Shown piece after piece: positions 8,487-16,365 of a stretch of DNA of 64,000 nucleotides; the first letter of the stretch is position 1, and every line of letters starts with the position of its first letter. Below the pieces are notes generated by a model. The model was given only the letters and a program-made list of their open reading frames with translations, had not been told where the DNA came from and ran no database searches. Both the position numbers and the translations under genes were made by a program. Source of the stretch: Clostridium sp. (GTDB taxonomy: Bacteria; Bacillota; Clostridia; Lachnospirales; Lachnospiraceae); contig JAGZZT010000012.1 of NCBI GenBank assembly GCA_018377235.1, forward strand, positions 23,920 to 87,919. The letters run 5' to 3'.

Positions 8487-8515
8487 TTCCAAGTCAAGGA
8501 AAGTCTTGGTATAAT
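8487..8515 (+). promoter_or_regulatory. Promoter with extended -10 for a small structured RNA
   Basis: TATAAT at 8510-8515 is preceded by TGG (an extended -10) with a weak -35 TTCCAA at 8487-8492, 17 bp upstream. Transcription would start around 8521, exactly at the base of a long stem-loop. Confidence 0.5.
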
Positions 8516-8520
8516 TAGGG

Positions 8521-8604
8521 TACATCTATAAGGGGGCACCTCCGTAACATTAAACTTTGGTCGGGATAATGCGTTTAGGAGGCTTCTTATAGATGTATTT
8601 TATT
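8521..8604 (+). ncRNA. Unassigned structured small RNA downstream of toxN
   Basis: A perfect 12-bp outer stem (8521-8532 with 8586-8597) encloses further pairing: CCTCC with GGAGG, then CATTA with TAATG. Internal loops are purine-rich, and a TTTTATT end follows at 8598-8604. No open frame lies in it. The transcript would be about 84 nt. It does not match a riboswitch or known small-RNA consensus I can recall, and there is no gene close downstream for it to control. It sits inside the repeat-flanked cassette. Function unknown. Confidence 0.45.
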
Positions 8605-8614
8605 ACAACGAAAA

Positions 8615-8653
8615 GAATGTTAGAAGTGTGTTTTTCCGCACACCCCAACATTC
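8615..8653 (+). other. Second stem-loop after the small RNA
   Basis: GAATGTT and AACATTC enclose GTGTG and CACAC, giving a two-part hairpin with a pyrimidine loop. No T run follows, so it is not an obvious terminator. It may be part of the same RNA or the end of the inserted segment. Confidence 0.35.
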
Positions 8654-8670
8654 AGTATAGAACCATTTAA

Positions 8671-8759
8671 GAAAAGGAGAAGATTTCCTTGTTCCACTCA
8701 AAGTCACCGGAAATCTTCTCCTTTCTTTTTTGGGAGGATGCAAAGGCTGTGATCAAGAA
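8671..8759 (+). repeat. 88-bp direct repeat, right copy, with conserved-loop hairpin B
   Basis: A near-identical copy of 7391-7478, including the hairpin (8671-8725), its T run and the GCAAAGGCTGTGATCAAGAA tail. After 8759 it continues into hairpin C instead of the gyrI-like remnant. The hairpin follows the structured RNA and would terminate its transcription. Confidence 0.85.
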
Positions 8760-8812
8760 AAAGGCATGTTTTCCTCGTTCCACTTAAAGTCACTGGAAAA
8801 CATCCCTTTTTC
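8757..8812 (+). repeat. Conserved-loop hairpin, copy C
   Basis: The stem (about 8757-8774 with 8795-8812) has a sequence different from copies A and B, yet the loop GTTCCACTTAAAGTCACT is the same. Stem changes are matched on both arms. It lies 30 nt downstream of copy B, before the GNAT promoter. Confidence 0.75.
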
Positions 8813-8867
8813 TTTTGCAGCCGTCATCGGGAAAGACAACAAAATGACAAGGCGTATGTTAATTTTG

Positions 8868-8896
8868 TTGTTGCAAATATATGGGACTGTTATAAT
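8868..8896 (+). promoter_or_regulatory. Promoter of the GNAT gene
   Basis: TTGTTG at 8868-8873 and TATAAT at 8891-8896 with a 17-bp spacer, 48 nt before the start codon. Confidence 0.6.
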
Positions 8897-8943
8897 ATGG
8901 GGATGAAGAAACGGACAAATTGGAAGTTTGAGGTGAGAATGTG

Positions 8944-9450
8944 ATGGAAATTAAAATTGAAAAAGCATTACCAGAAGATGCTGAAAACATATTAGAATAT
9001 CTGAAAATTGTTGGTGGAGAAACTGATAATCTTACATTTGGTGCAGAGGGAATGCCAATTTCCATTGAGGAAGAACGAGACTATATTGCTTCTCTTCTGG
9101 ATTCAGCATCATCTGTAATGTGTGTGGCAAAAAGAGGAAATGAAATTGTTGGCAATGCCAGTTTTAGCGGTATGAATAGAGAACGTCTAAAACACAGAGG
9201 TGAACTGGCTATTTCTGTAAAACAAGCTGAGTGGGGCAAAGGAATTGGTAGTATGTTGATAGATTATATTATTGATTTTGCAAAAAATATCGCTCACGCA
9301 GAGATTATTTCATTAGAAGTCAGAAGTGATAATGCCAGAGCAGTAAAATTGTACGAGAAGTATGGTTTTGAAAAAATAGGTTCATTCCGTGGTTTTTTCA
9401 AAATTAACGATGAGTATGTGGAATTTGATTTAATGAATTTATATTTGTGA
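8944..9450 (+). CDS. GNAT-family N-acetyltransferase
   Basis: A 168-residue acetyl-CoA-dependent acetyltransferase of the RimJ/RimL type. Motif A, the pyrophosphate-binding QAEWGKGIGSMLIDY, is at residues 94-108, and the C-terminal NARAVKLYEKYGFEKIG signature follows at about 138. The acceptor cannot be predicted. ATG 8944 is favoured over the in-frame GTG at 8941 because AGGTGAG then sits 6 nt upstream. It has its own promoter and is a single-gene unit converging on the NifX-like gene, with a hairpin between. Like the toxIN cassette it is more AT-rich than most of the window. Confidence 0.85.
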   Translation: MEIKIEKALPEDAENILEYLKIVGGETDNLTFGAEGMPISIEEERDYIASLLDSASSVMCVAKRGNEIVGNASFSGMNRERLKHRGELAISVKQAEWGKGIGSMLIDYIIDFAKNIAHAEIISLEVRSDNARAVKLYEKYGFEKIGSFRGFFKINDEYVEFDLMNLYL

Positions 9451-9494
9451 TTAGGAAAGCCAGCTTCCAGTTTGTTGAAGTATCGAGCAAAATA

Positions 9495-9553
9495 GAAAAA
9501 TCCAGTTTTTCAGTGGCTACGCTTTTGATAGAACTGAAAAACTGGATTTTTTC
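9495..9553. terminator. Bidirectional terminator; conserved-loop hairpin, copy G
   Basis: A long stem (about 9495-9514 with 9533-9553) with A- and T-rich ends lies between two convergent genes. Read on the minus strand, the loop is TTCTATCAAAAGCGTAGCC, the longer version of the loop seen in copies F and E. Confidence 0.75.
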
Positions 9554-9566
9554 ATCTCCCTATTTT

Positions 9567-9956
9567 TTAAAAACACTTATTCCCGCAGGCACTCACATTT
9601 CCATTGCTCTCGCCGGATTGCTGTTCGCTTCTGCTCTCTTTTGTCTCAAAATGGAGCTGGCCGTTTAAAAACTTTTCTACCTGTTCTCTGGCTGATCCGT
9701 AGGCTCCGCCCATAACCTGAATCTTAACATCCTGGAGATTTAAAAGGGAAGCCACGCCGATATTACCACAAATCACCACATTGACTCCCTGATCTTTTAG
9801 GGCTGCTGCCGTCTGCGCAGGCGTCGTATCCTGGGAAATGGATACCAGCTCTTCCTCCAGAATATCAAACTCATCAACTGTATAAATCTTAAACTGAGAA
9901 GCTTCATTGAAATGCTGAAATACCTGCTCCTCTGCATACGGAATTGCTATTTTCAT
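9567..9956 (-). CDS. NifX/NafY-like (dinitrogenase Fe-Mo cofactor family) protein
   Basis: A 129-residue protein of the DiNase_FeMo-co fold: MKIAIPY, a FNEASQFKIY segment and VNVVICGNIGV with GxA turns typical of the family. The C-terminal tail is hydrophilic with two late cysteines (ACGNKCF) that could bind metal. No nitrogenase genes are present, so as in many clostridia it is probably a general iron-sulfur or metal carrier; its position next to an [FeFe] hydrogenase fits this. The start at 9956 was chosen because AAGGAGAC lies just upstream; a longer frame would add 27 residues with no family likeness. Confidence 0.8.
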   Translation of the reverse strand: MKIAIPYAEEQVFQHFNEASQFKIYTVDEFDILEEELVSISQDTTPAQTAAALKDQGVNVVICGNIGVASLLNLQDVKIQVMGGAYGSAREQVEKFLNGQLHFETKESRSEQQSGESNGNVSACGNKCF

Positions 9957-10127
9957 ACATCTGTCTCCTTTCGAGGAATTTAACATCAGTATAAGCAATC
10001 CCCTCCGGAAAGTCAATGGCTGGCAAATTTCGCACACGACAAAGGCATAAATGCTTCAGCATCAATGCACGAACCGAGCAGAAAACGCAGCCCATGCCCG
10101 AGGAAAAATTTTCGGTGGCTTTATGAA

Positions 10128-11651
10128 TTAGTCAACCAGCTTATCTAACTCTTTTACATGCTCTGTCTCACTGGATGTAGCATGCTGAGCCTTGGATGCG
10201 TACTGCTTTACAGCCGCCTGAGACTTCTTGATCGGCTGCATGGTTCCTGCGCCCGCTACACAGCCGCCTGGACAGGCCATACCCTCTAACAGATAACCAT
10301 TATATTTTCCTGCCTTAGCAAGGGTTAAAAGCTTGCGGCAGTCCTTCAAGCCTTCTGCATTGGCAATTTTAATCTCTCGCTCCGGGAATCTCTTCTTAAT
10401 TACATTTACAACCGACTGGGCAACTCCTCCTGCTACGGCAAAGTTACGTCCGTCTGTGGATGCATCATTTACGCCATCTGGATCTTCTGCCATATTTTCA
10501 ATATCCACATGCTTTGCGTCAAAAATTCCCGCCATCTCCTCAAATGTCAGAACGAAATCTACTTCGCTGCGCACGCTTCTTCTCATAGCCTCCAGCTTCT
10601 TGGCCGCGCACGGTCCTATAAATACAACCTTGGCATTCTCATGTTTGCTCTTAATCAGCCTTGCGGTCAGAGTCATCGGAGTCAGGGCCATGGAAATGCA
10701 GTTAGCCTGCTCTGGGAACAGCTTCTTAGCCATCATGGACCATGCCGGACAGCAGGAGGTAGCCATAAATGGAATCTGCTCCGGAACCTCTTTCATGAAA
10801 TCAATAGCCTCCTGCGTAGCGCACAGATCGGCTCCGATCGCCACCTCAAAGACGTCTGCAAAGCCCAGCTGCTTCATGGCCGCACGCAGCTTTCCTGGAG
10901 TTACTTTAGGTCCGAACTGGCCTACGAATGCAGGAGCCACAGCCGCGTACACACGCTCTCCGGACTGAATTGCACGGATGACCTGGAAAATCTGAGACTT
11001 ATCAGCAATTGCGCCAAACGGGCAGTTTACAAGGCACTGTCCACAGGAAACGCACTTCTCATAGTCGATCTCAGCCTTTCCATTTACATCAGAATGAATG
11101 GCATCCATACCGCAGGCAGCCGCACAGGGGCGCTCCTGGACAATAATTGCGTTATATCCGCAGACGTCCTTACACTTTCCGCACTTAATACATTTGTCCT
11201 GATCAATGTAGGAACGGCCGTTCGTCCTGTCAAGCGTTACAGCTCCCTTCGGACAGACCTCCACACACGGGTGAGCCAGACAGCCCTGGCAGCCGTCTGT
11301 CACATACACGCGCTTTTCATGGCAGGCGTTGCAGGCAAACTTGATTACATTGATTAACGGCGGAGTATAATAGGTCTCTGCTTTGTCTGCCGCCTCAATA
11401 TTATCGGATAAAGGAGCGTGCTCTGCCGCGCCTCTGCACGGAAGGCCCATAGCCAGTCTTAAACGCTCCCCTACAATAGCTCTCTCTAAAAAAACATCGT
11501 TTCTGAAGTTTCCAACTTCTCCCGGAATAATCTTATATGGAAGTTCCTCAATTCTCTTATCTACCGGCCACTCTGTGTGATAGGCCATACGCGCTACCTC
11601 ACGGAAAATTCGGTGACGGATTTCCTGGATTCGTGTCTCGACTCCTCTCAT
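10128..11651 (-). CDS. [FeFe] hydrogenase, group-B-like monomeric enzyme
   Basis: A 507-residue iron-only hydrogenase. Cys-rich ferredoxin-type clusters fill residues about 107-215 (for example CIKCGKCKDVCG and CVSCGQCLVNCP). The H-cluster domain carries TSCCPAW (298-304), IGPCAAKKLE (345-354) and EGMACPGGC (456-464), which match the P1-P3 motifs with group B-like spellings. It should interconvert protons and H2 with ferredoxin as partner in the cytoplasm; the physiological role of group B enzymes is not settled. ATG 11651 is preferred because an AGAGG box precedes it; the upstream extension to 11795 looks non-coding. The maturases HydE, HydF and HydG are not in the window. Confidence 0.9.
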   Translation of the reverse strand: MRGVETRIQEIRHRIFREVARMAYHTEWPVDKRIEELPYKIIPGEVGNFRNDVFLERAIVGERLRLAMGLPCRGAAEHAPLSDNIEAADKAETYYTPPLINVIKFACNACHEKRVYVTDGCQGCLAHPCVEVCPKGAVTLDRTNGRSYIDQDKCIKCGKCKDVCGYNAIIVQERPCAAACGMDAIHSDVNGKAEIDYEKCVSCGQCLVNCPFGAIADKSQIFQVIRAIQSGERVYAAVAPAFVGQFGPKVTPGKLRAAMKQLGFADVFEVAIGADLCATQEAIDFMKEVPEQIPFMATSCCPAWSMMAKKLFPEQANCISMALTPMTLTARLIKSKHENAKVVFIGPCAAKKLEAMRRSVRSEVDFVLTFEEMAGIFDAKHVDIENMAEDPDGVNDASTDGRNFAVAGGVAQSVVNVIKKRFPEREIKIANAEGLKDCRKLLTLAKAGKYNGYLLEGMACPGGCVAGAGTMQPIKKSQAAVKQYASKAQHATSSETEHVKELDKLVD

Positions 11652-11867
11652 ACTGTAACCTCTCTTTCTATTCTCTTGTCTGGGATCTATTTTAATGAAA
11701 ACGCTGTCTGCGTTTGATTCCCATCTTTTCGTTAAGAATATAACGCATGTTCCCCATGAATAGCAAGTTCTTAATCGCATACAATCGTATTTCATAGGGC
11801 TGTCGTGGCAAAATTATTAATCTTTGTCAAAAAAATCTCAAACATACAAATTTGTTTTTCTCCGGCA

Positions 11868-11897
11868 TTGAAAAAGCAGGGCAAAATCGATTATAAT
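11868..11897 (+). promoter_or_regulatory. Promoter of nagB
   Basis: TTGAAA at 11868-11873 and TATAAT at 11892-11897 with an 18-bp spacer, in the 335-bp gap between the divergent hydrogenase and nagB. The remainder of the gap is AT-rich; I found no clear -10 for the hydrogenase although a TTGACA is present at 11825-11830 on the minus strand. Confidence 0.6.
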
Positions 11898-11986
11898 AGG
11901 AGAGCAAACGCGCATCCTGCCCGGAGATTTCCGTTTTATCCCTCTTCCTGCCGGATGAGCAATTCAGTGATAAAGGAGAATTGATT

Positions 11987-12730
11987 ATGCGAATTATTGA
12001 AGCTGCGAATTATGAGGACTTAAGCCGCAAAGCCGCTGATCTCATTGCTGCTCAGGTCATTTTAAAGCCAGACTGCGTGCTGGGACTTGCCACAGGATCT
12101 ACTCCGGAAGGAACCTACAAGGAACTGGTAACGCGCTATGAGCAGGGCGTTCTGGACTTTTCCCAGGTTTCCTCTGTCAATCTTGACGAGTACAGAGGTC
12201 TCTCCCAGGACAACGACCAGAGCTACCGCTATTTTATGAACCGCCATCTGTTTGACCATGTGAATATCGACAAGGCCCGCACTCATGTGCCCAACGGAAA
12301 AGAGCCTGACTCCGACAAGGCCTGCGCAGACTACGACGCGCAGATTCTGTCTATGGGCGGCGTTGATTTACAGCTGTTAGGCATCGGCGGAAATGGCCAT
12401 ATCGGCTTTAACGAGCCCTGCGATGAGTTTGTAGTGGGTACTCACTGTGTAAATCTGACACAGAGTACCATTGAGGCGAACGCCAGATTCTTCTCCTCCA
12501 TTGATGAGGTTCCAAAGCAGGCCTACACCATGGGAATCGGAAATATCATGGCCGCCAAGAAGATCCTTCTTTTAGCTTCCGGCGCTGGAAAGTCTCAGGC
12601 TATCTTCGATACATGCTTCGGCCCTGTGACCCCCCACGTGCCGGCGTCTGTCCTTCAGCTTCATCCTGACACTGTGATTATCGCAGATACAGAGGCCCTG
12701 TCCCTGGCAAAAGAAAAGGGAGTATTCTAA
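11987..12730 (+). CDS. nagB: Glucosamine-6-phosphate deaminase
   Basis: A 247-residue enzyme converting glucosamine-6-phosphate to fructose-6-phosphate and ammonia, linking amino-sugar use to glycolysis. Motifs are GLATGSTPEGTYKELV (substrate phosphate site), NLDEYRGL, LLGIGGNGHIGFNEP and TMGIGNIMAAK. ATG 11987 has AGGAG 8 nt upstream; the in-frame TTG at 11981 is too close to the box. nagA lies just downstream in the opposite direction, with two hairpins between them, so the two steps of N-acetylglucosamine catabolism are neighbours but in separate transcripts. Confidence 0.96.
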   Translation: MRIIEAANYEDLSRKAADLIAAQVILKPDCVLGLATGSTPEGTYKELVTRYEQGVLDFSQVSSVNLDEYRGLSQDNDQSYRYFMNRHLFDHVNIDKARTHVPNGKEPDSDKACADYDAQILSMGGVDLQLLGIGGNGHIGFNEPCDEFVVGTHCVNLTQSTIEANARFFSSIDEVPKQAYTMGIGNIMAAKKILLLASGAGKSQAIFDTCFGPVTPHVPASVLQLHPDTVIIADTEALSLAKEKGVF

Positions 12731-12737
12731 ATAAAAT

Positions 12738-12796
12738 GCAAACATCAAATGTTTCTGTTCCATCAAACGCTTAGTCACAGAAACATTTGATTTTGC
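12738..12796 (+). terminator. nagB terminator; conserved-loop hairpin, copy F
   Basis: The stem pairs about 18 nt on each side (12738-12755 with 12779-12796) and is followed by pyrimidines. The loop GTTCCATCAAACGCTTAGTCAC is the long form of the family loop. Confidence 0.75.
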
Positions 12797-12827
12797 CATT
12801 CTATTGCAATTTGAATTTCAGTAAAAA

Positions 12828-12878
12828 GAGGCTGTATATTCCAGTAACTTCCGCAATGGAGCTGGAACATACGGCCTC
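12828..12878 (-). terminator. nagA terminator; conserved-loop hairpin, copy H
   Basis: Stem 12828-12844 with 12862-12878. Read on the minus strand the loop is CTCCATTGCGGAAGTTA, flanked by CTGG, similar to the family loop. With copy F it forms a back-to-back pair between convergent nagB and nagA. In the minus direction a CTTTTTAC run follows. Confidence 0.7.
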
Positions 12879-12897
12879 GTCTTATCTATAGGCTTTT

Positions 12898-14037
12898 TTA
12901 CAGCATCTTTCTGCCCCGGCAGTAGGTCTGGGCTACGTCGTAATTGTCCTCCAGAACAACCAGATCCGCGTCATATCCAGCGCAGATCTTTCCTTTCCTG
13001 TCATCCACGCCCAGGCATCTGGCCGGGTTGATGGTACAGGAGTTGAGGGCTGAATCGAATGGAATCATAGCCTTCTCTGCCAGAATCTGCAGTCCCCGGT
13101 TCATATGCAGCGTACTTCCTGCAATGGTATTCGTTCCCTTCAGATAAGCCAGCCCCTCCGCAGTAATCTCGATGTCATGGCCTCCCAGCTGGTACTTGCC
13201 TCCAGGCGGACAGTGCTTTGCCCTCAAAGAGTCTGTAACCATCATGGCGAAATCCCGGCCCTTCAGCTGATAGAAGTTATTAAGAGCCGATACGTGGGAA
13301 TGATGTCCGTCAGCAATCACTTCTCCATAAATATCCCTTACCCTGAAAGCAGCTCCTACCAGCCCCGGCTTTCTGTGGGTAAAAGCTGTCATTCCATTGT
13401 AAACATGGGTCATGGACATGGCTCCATTGGCAATGGCCATCATAGCCTGCTCATAGGTGGCACAGGAATGTCCCATGCTGACTACAACGCCTGTCTGTTT
13501 CAGATAACGGGTCAGGGCCAGTCCCGGATCATGCTCCGGCGCAAGTGTAATATAGCGGATATGGCCTCTGGCAGCCTCCTGATATTTCTTAAACTGCTCC
13601 ACACTGGGAACAGCAATTGCCTCCGGCGGCTGTGCTCCCTTGTACTCCATGTCTAAAAACGGCCCTTCAAAATGAATACCCAGAATCTCTGCTCCCTCAT
13701 ATTCTCCCTCTGCCACATCAGCCACATTTCTGACAGCGTCTAAAAGCACCTCAGGCATCTGAGTTACAGTGGTAGGCAGGATTGAGGTCACGCCTTCCTC
13801 CGGAATCCGTCTCATCCACTCTCTGAGCCCTTCCGGCTCTGCATCATTTGTATCGAAGCCGTAGGCTCCGTGAGTGTGAACATCGATAAAGCCTGGAACG
13901 ATCCTCTTATCTCCCCAGTCCTCATCAGCCTCCATGTTCCCATACTCTGATATCTGAACAATCTTATCTCCCTCTATCTGAAGCTGAAGGGGCAGAAACT
14001 GTCCCGCCGTCCAGACACGCCTGCTCTGAAGAATCAT
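12898..14037 (-). CDS. nagA: N-acetylglucosamine-6-phosphate deacetylase
   Basis: A 379-residue amidohydrolase that removes acetate from GlcNAc-6-P to give glucosamine-6-phosphate for NagB. Metal and active-site motifs are visible: PGFIDVHTHGAYGFDTND (about residues 51-68), HFEGPFL (about 125), GHSCATYEQAMMA, THVYNGMTAFTHRKPG, DGHHS and VTDSLRA. The length is standard. It is 24 nt downstream of trmL and probably ends the Lrp-aminotransferase-trmL-nagA transcript. Confidence 0.95.
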   Translation of the reverse strand: MILQSRRVWTAGQFLPLQLQIEGDKIVQISEYGNMEADEDWGDKRIVPGFIDVHTHGAYGFDTNDAEPEGLREWMRRIPEEGVTSILPTTVTQMPEVLLDAVRNVADVAEGEYEGAEILGIHFEGPFLDMEYKGAQPPEAIAVPSVEQFKKYQEAARGHIRYITLAPEHDPGLALTRYLKQTGVVVSMGHSCATYEQAMMAIANGAMSMTHVYNGMTAFTHRKPGLVGAAFRVRDIYGEVIADGHHSHVSALNNFYQLKGRDFAMMVTDSLRAKHCPPGGKYQLGGHDIEITAEGLAYLKGTNTIAGSTLHMNRGLQILAEKAMIPFDSALNSCTINPARCLGVDDRKGKICAGYDADLVVLEDNYDVAQTYCRGRKML

Positions 14038-14061
14038 GATATTTCCTCCTGTCTTCTATTT

Positions 14062-14553
14062 TTACTGCCAGTCATAATTTCTCAAATGTCCCTGCATAGT
14101 CATTTTCTCAAACCCATTCTGTCTGAGAGCCTCATAGAGAATAATGGAGACAGAATTGGACAGATTCAAAGAACGGATATCGCCCCACATGGGAATCCGG
14201 ATGCAGGTTTCCTGATGATTTACCAGAATCTCTTCCGGAATGCCTCGGCTCTCCGGGCCGAACATGATATAACAGTCCGGTTCATAAGCCGGCTCTGTAT
14301 ACACATTCGGAGCCTTGGTAGTAGCCATGTAGAGCTTTGCTCCCGGATTCCTGTTAAGAAAGTCCTGAAAATCACTGTATACAGTCACATCCAGCTTATC
14401 CCAATAATCAAGTCCAGCCCTCTTTAACGCCTTCTCATTTAGCTTGAATCCAAGGGGCTCTATCAGGTGCAGCCTGGTTCCAGTTGCCACACAGGTTCTT
14501 CCGATATTTCCGGTATTGGCCGGCATCTCCGGCTCATACAGCACAATATTCAT
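14062..14553 (-). CDS. trmL: tRNA (cytidine/uridine-34-2'-O)-methyltransferase
   Basis: A 163-residue SPOUT methyltransferase that methylates the wobble ribose of certain leucine tRNAs using S-adenosylmethionine. The knotted SAM-site motifs are all present: YEPEMPANTGNIGRTC at the N-terminus, FGPESRGIPEEIL near residue 99, and IPMWGDIRSLNLSNSVSIILYE near the C-terminus. The length matches TrmL. The gene lies between the aminotransferase (41 nt) and nagA (24 nt), in the same direction. Confidence 0.93.
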   Translation of the reverse strand: MNIVLYEPEMPANTGNIGRTCVATGTRLHLIEPLGFKLNEKALKRAGLDYWDKLDVTVYSDFQDFLNRNPGAKLYMATTKAPNVYTEPAYEPDCYIMFGPESRGIPEEILVNHQETCIRIPMWGDIRSLNLSNSVSIILYEALRQNGFEKMTMQGHLRNYDWQ

Positions 14554-14594
14554 CTTATGTCAACCTCTTTCCGTATCTTTCCTTCCTCATTTCT

Positions 14595-15785
14595 CTATTC
14601 GCTTTTCTCTTTCCCAGCGTTCTCCTCATCCAGCCGGTTTACGAACCGACGGATTCTCCGGATTGCCCGCTTCAAATCCTCCAGGGAGTAAGCGTAGGAA
14701 ACTCTCAGATACCCCTCTCCGCAGTCTCCGAAGGCAGTCCCCGGTACGATGGCAATCTTCTCCTCCCGAAGCAGCCTGGTGGCAAATTCTTCGGAAGTCA
14801 TATGAAACCGCTTAATGCAGGGGAACATATAGAAGGCCCCGTATGGCTCAAAGCAGTCCATTCCCAGAGAGCGGAACTCCTTCAACAGATATCTGCGCCT
14901 TTCATCGTAGGAACGCTTCATTTCCTCAATATCATTGTCTCCGTTCTTTACAGCTTCCACCGCCGCATACTGGCTGGTGGTAGGCGCACACATGATAGCG
15001 TACTGATGGATTTTCAGCATCTGCTTTAAAATCTGTGCAGGAGCACAGGCATAGCCGATTCTCCACCCTGTCATGGCATAGGCCTTGGAAAAACCATTGA
15101 TCAGCACCGTTCTCTCCTTCATGCCTGGAAGAGAAGCGATGGTCACATGCTTTTTCCTGTAGGTCAGCTCTGCATAGATCTCATCACTGATAACGAAGAG
15201 ATCCTTTTCCTTCACAATCTCCGCTACAGCCTCCAGATCTTCCCGCTCCATAATCGCTCCTGTAGGATTGTTGGGAAATGGCAGCACCAAAAGCTTCGTC
15301 CTGTCTGTAATTTTCTCCAGCAGCTTCTCTCTGGTCAGACGGAACTGATCCTTCTCCTCCAGCTCAATCACCACAGGCACTCCTCCCGCCAGAATGGTAC
15401 AGGGTACATAGGACACATAACTGGGCTGAGGAATCAGCACCTCGTCGCCTGGATCCAGCATAGCCCGCAGAGCCGCATCAATGGCTTCGCTTCCGCCGAT
15501 AGTTACCATCACCTCTTTATTGTAATCGTACTCTACCTGCATCCGCCGCTTCATATAATTACAGATTTCCTGTTTCAGCTCTTTCAGGCCTGCATTGGAG
15601 GTATAAAATGTTTTTCCCATCTCCAGGGAGCGGATGCCTGCATCTCTCACATGCCAGGGCGTATCGAAATCCGGCTCTCCCACACCCAGAGAGATAGCTC
15701 CCTCCATCTCGCTTACAATGTCAAAAAACTTGCGGATGCCAGACGGCGGAATATTTACAATCGTGTTAGATAAGGGATTTCTCAT
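14595..15785 (-). CDS. Class I/II PLP-dependent aminotransferase
   Basis: A 396-residue fold-type I aminotransferase. Recognisable motifs are GVGEPDFDTP (residues 34-43), FYTSNAGLKELK, FPNNPTGA, SDEIYAEL, and the PLP-lysine motif NGFSKAYAMTGWRIGY (lysine about 238). It resembles the aspartate/aromatic amino acid group, but the amino-acid substrate cannot be assigned. Its start overlaps the end of the upstream Lrp/AsnC regulator by 4 nt, which suggests that regulator controls it in response to an amino acid. Confidence 0.9.
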   Translation of the reverse strand: MRNPLSNTIVNIPPSGIRKFFDIVSEMEGAISLGVGEPDFDTPWHVRDAGIRSLEMGKTFYTSNAGLKELKQEICNYMKRRMQVEYDYNKEVMVTIGGSEAIDAALRAMLDPGDEVLIPQPSYVSYVPCTILAGGVPVVIELEEKDQFRLTREKLLEKITDRTKLLVLPFPNNPTGAIMEREDLEAVAEIVKEKDLFVISDEIYAELTYRKKHVTIASLPGMKERTVLINGFSKAYAMTGWRIGYACAPAQILKQMLKIHQYAIMCAPTTSQYAAVEAVKNGDNDIEEMKRSYDERRRYLLKEFRSLGMDCFEPYGAFYMFPCIKRFHMTSEEFATRLLREEKIAIVPGTAFGDCGEGYLRVSYAYSLEDLKRAIRRIRRFVNRLDEENAGKEKSE

Positions 15786-16264
15786 GGGTTAATCAACATC
15801 CTTTCGTCCTGGGGTCCATCGCTTAAAACTGTACCGTGGTCCTTGTATTTTTTCAGCACAAAATGAGTGGCTGTGCTGATAACAGAGTCAATAGTCGCCA
15901 GCTTCTCAGATACGAACTGAGCTACGCCGCGCATGGTTTTTCCCTCTATAATAACTGTAAAATCATAAACGCCTGACATCAAATACACAGCCTTTACTTC
16001 ACTGTACAGCGCAAGGCGCTCTGCGATTTTTTCAAATCCCATCTGCCTCTGCGGAGTTACCTTCACCTCAATCAGGGCAATTACTTTCTCATCCTCCGTG
16101 TTGTCCCAGTTAATCAGGGTGTGGTAACCGCAGATAATGTGTTCCTCTTCCATTTCAGCAATCTCCGCCGCCACTGCCGCCTCATTTTCCCCCAGGATCT
16201 CCGCCAGTTCCGCTGTGCTGATCCGGCTGTTTTTTTCGATGACTGCTAAAATTCGTTCTCTCAT
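15782..16264 (-). CDS. Lrp/AsnC-family transcriptional regulator
   Basis: A 160-residue regulator. Residues 1-50 form a winged helix (RISTAELAEILGENEAAVAAEI) and residues about 65-145 a RAM/AsnC ligand-binding domain (VIALIEVKVTPQRQMGFEKIAERL, VYLMSGVYDFTVIIEGKT). Such proteins form octamers and sense amino acids. The gene heads the unit with the aminotransferase, whose start it overlaps, and is probably autoregulatory. Start ATG 16264 follows a GGAGG-containing leader. Confidence 0.92.
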   Translation of the reverse strand: MRERILAVIEKNSRISTAELAEILGENEAAVAAEIAEMEEEHIICGYHTLINWDNTEDEKVIALIEVKVTPQRQMGFEKIAERLALYSEVKAVYLMSGVYDFTVIIEGKTMRGVAQFVSEKLATIDSVISTATHFVLKKYKDHGTVLSDGPQDERMLINP

Positions 16265-16365
16265 ACTGCTGCCTCCTTCTGATTTCTTATGGTTGTTCTG
16301 TCATTATAATAATTAGAAACCATTATAATCTCTGTGTATTTTTAAAATTTTCAAAATTCTTTAAA

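Noticed and set aside
7479..8670. Insertion sequence between direct repeats
   Set aside because: No transposase, terminal inverted repeats or short target duplication were found; described instead as a repeat-flanked cassette.
9447..9668. 73-residue plus-strand frame after the GNAT gene
   Set aside because: It runs through a terminator hairpin and the 3' end of the NifX-like gene on the other strand.
10333..11357. Long plus-strand open frames opposite the hydrogenase gene
   Set aside because: They are shadows of a clearly coding gene with conserved catalytic motifs on the other strand.
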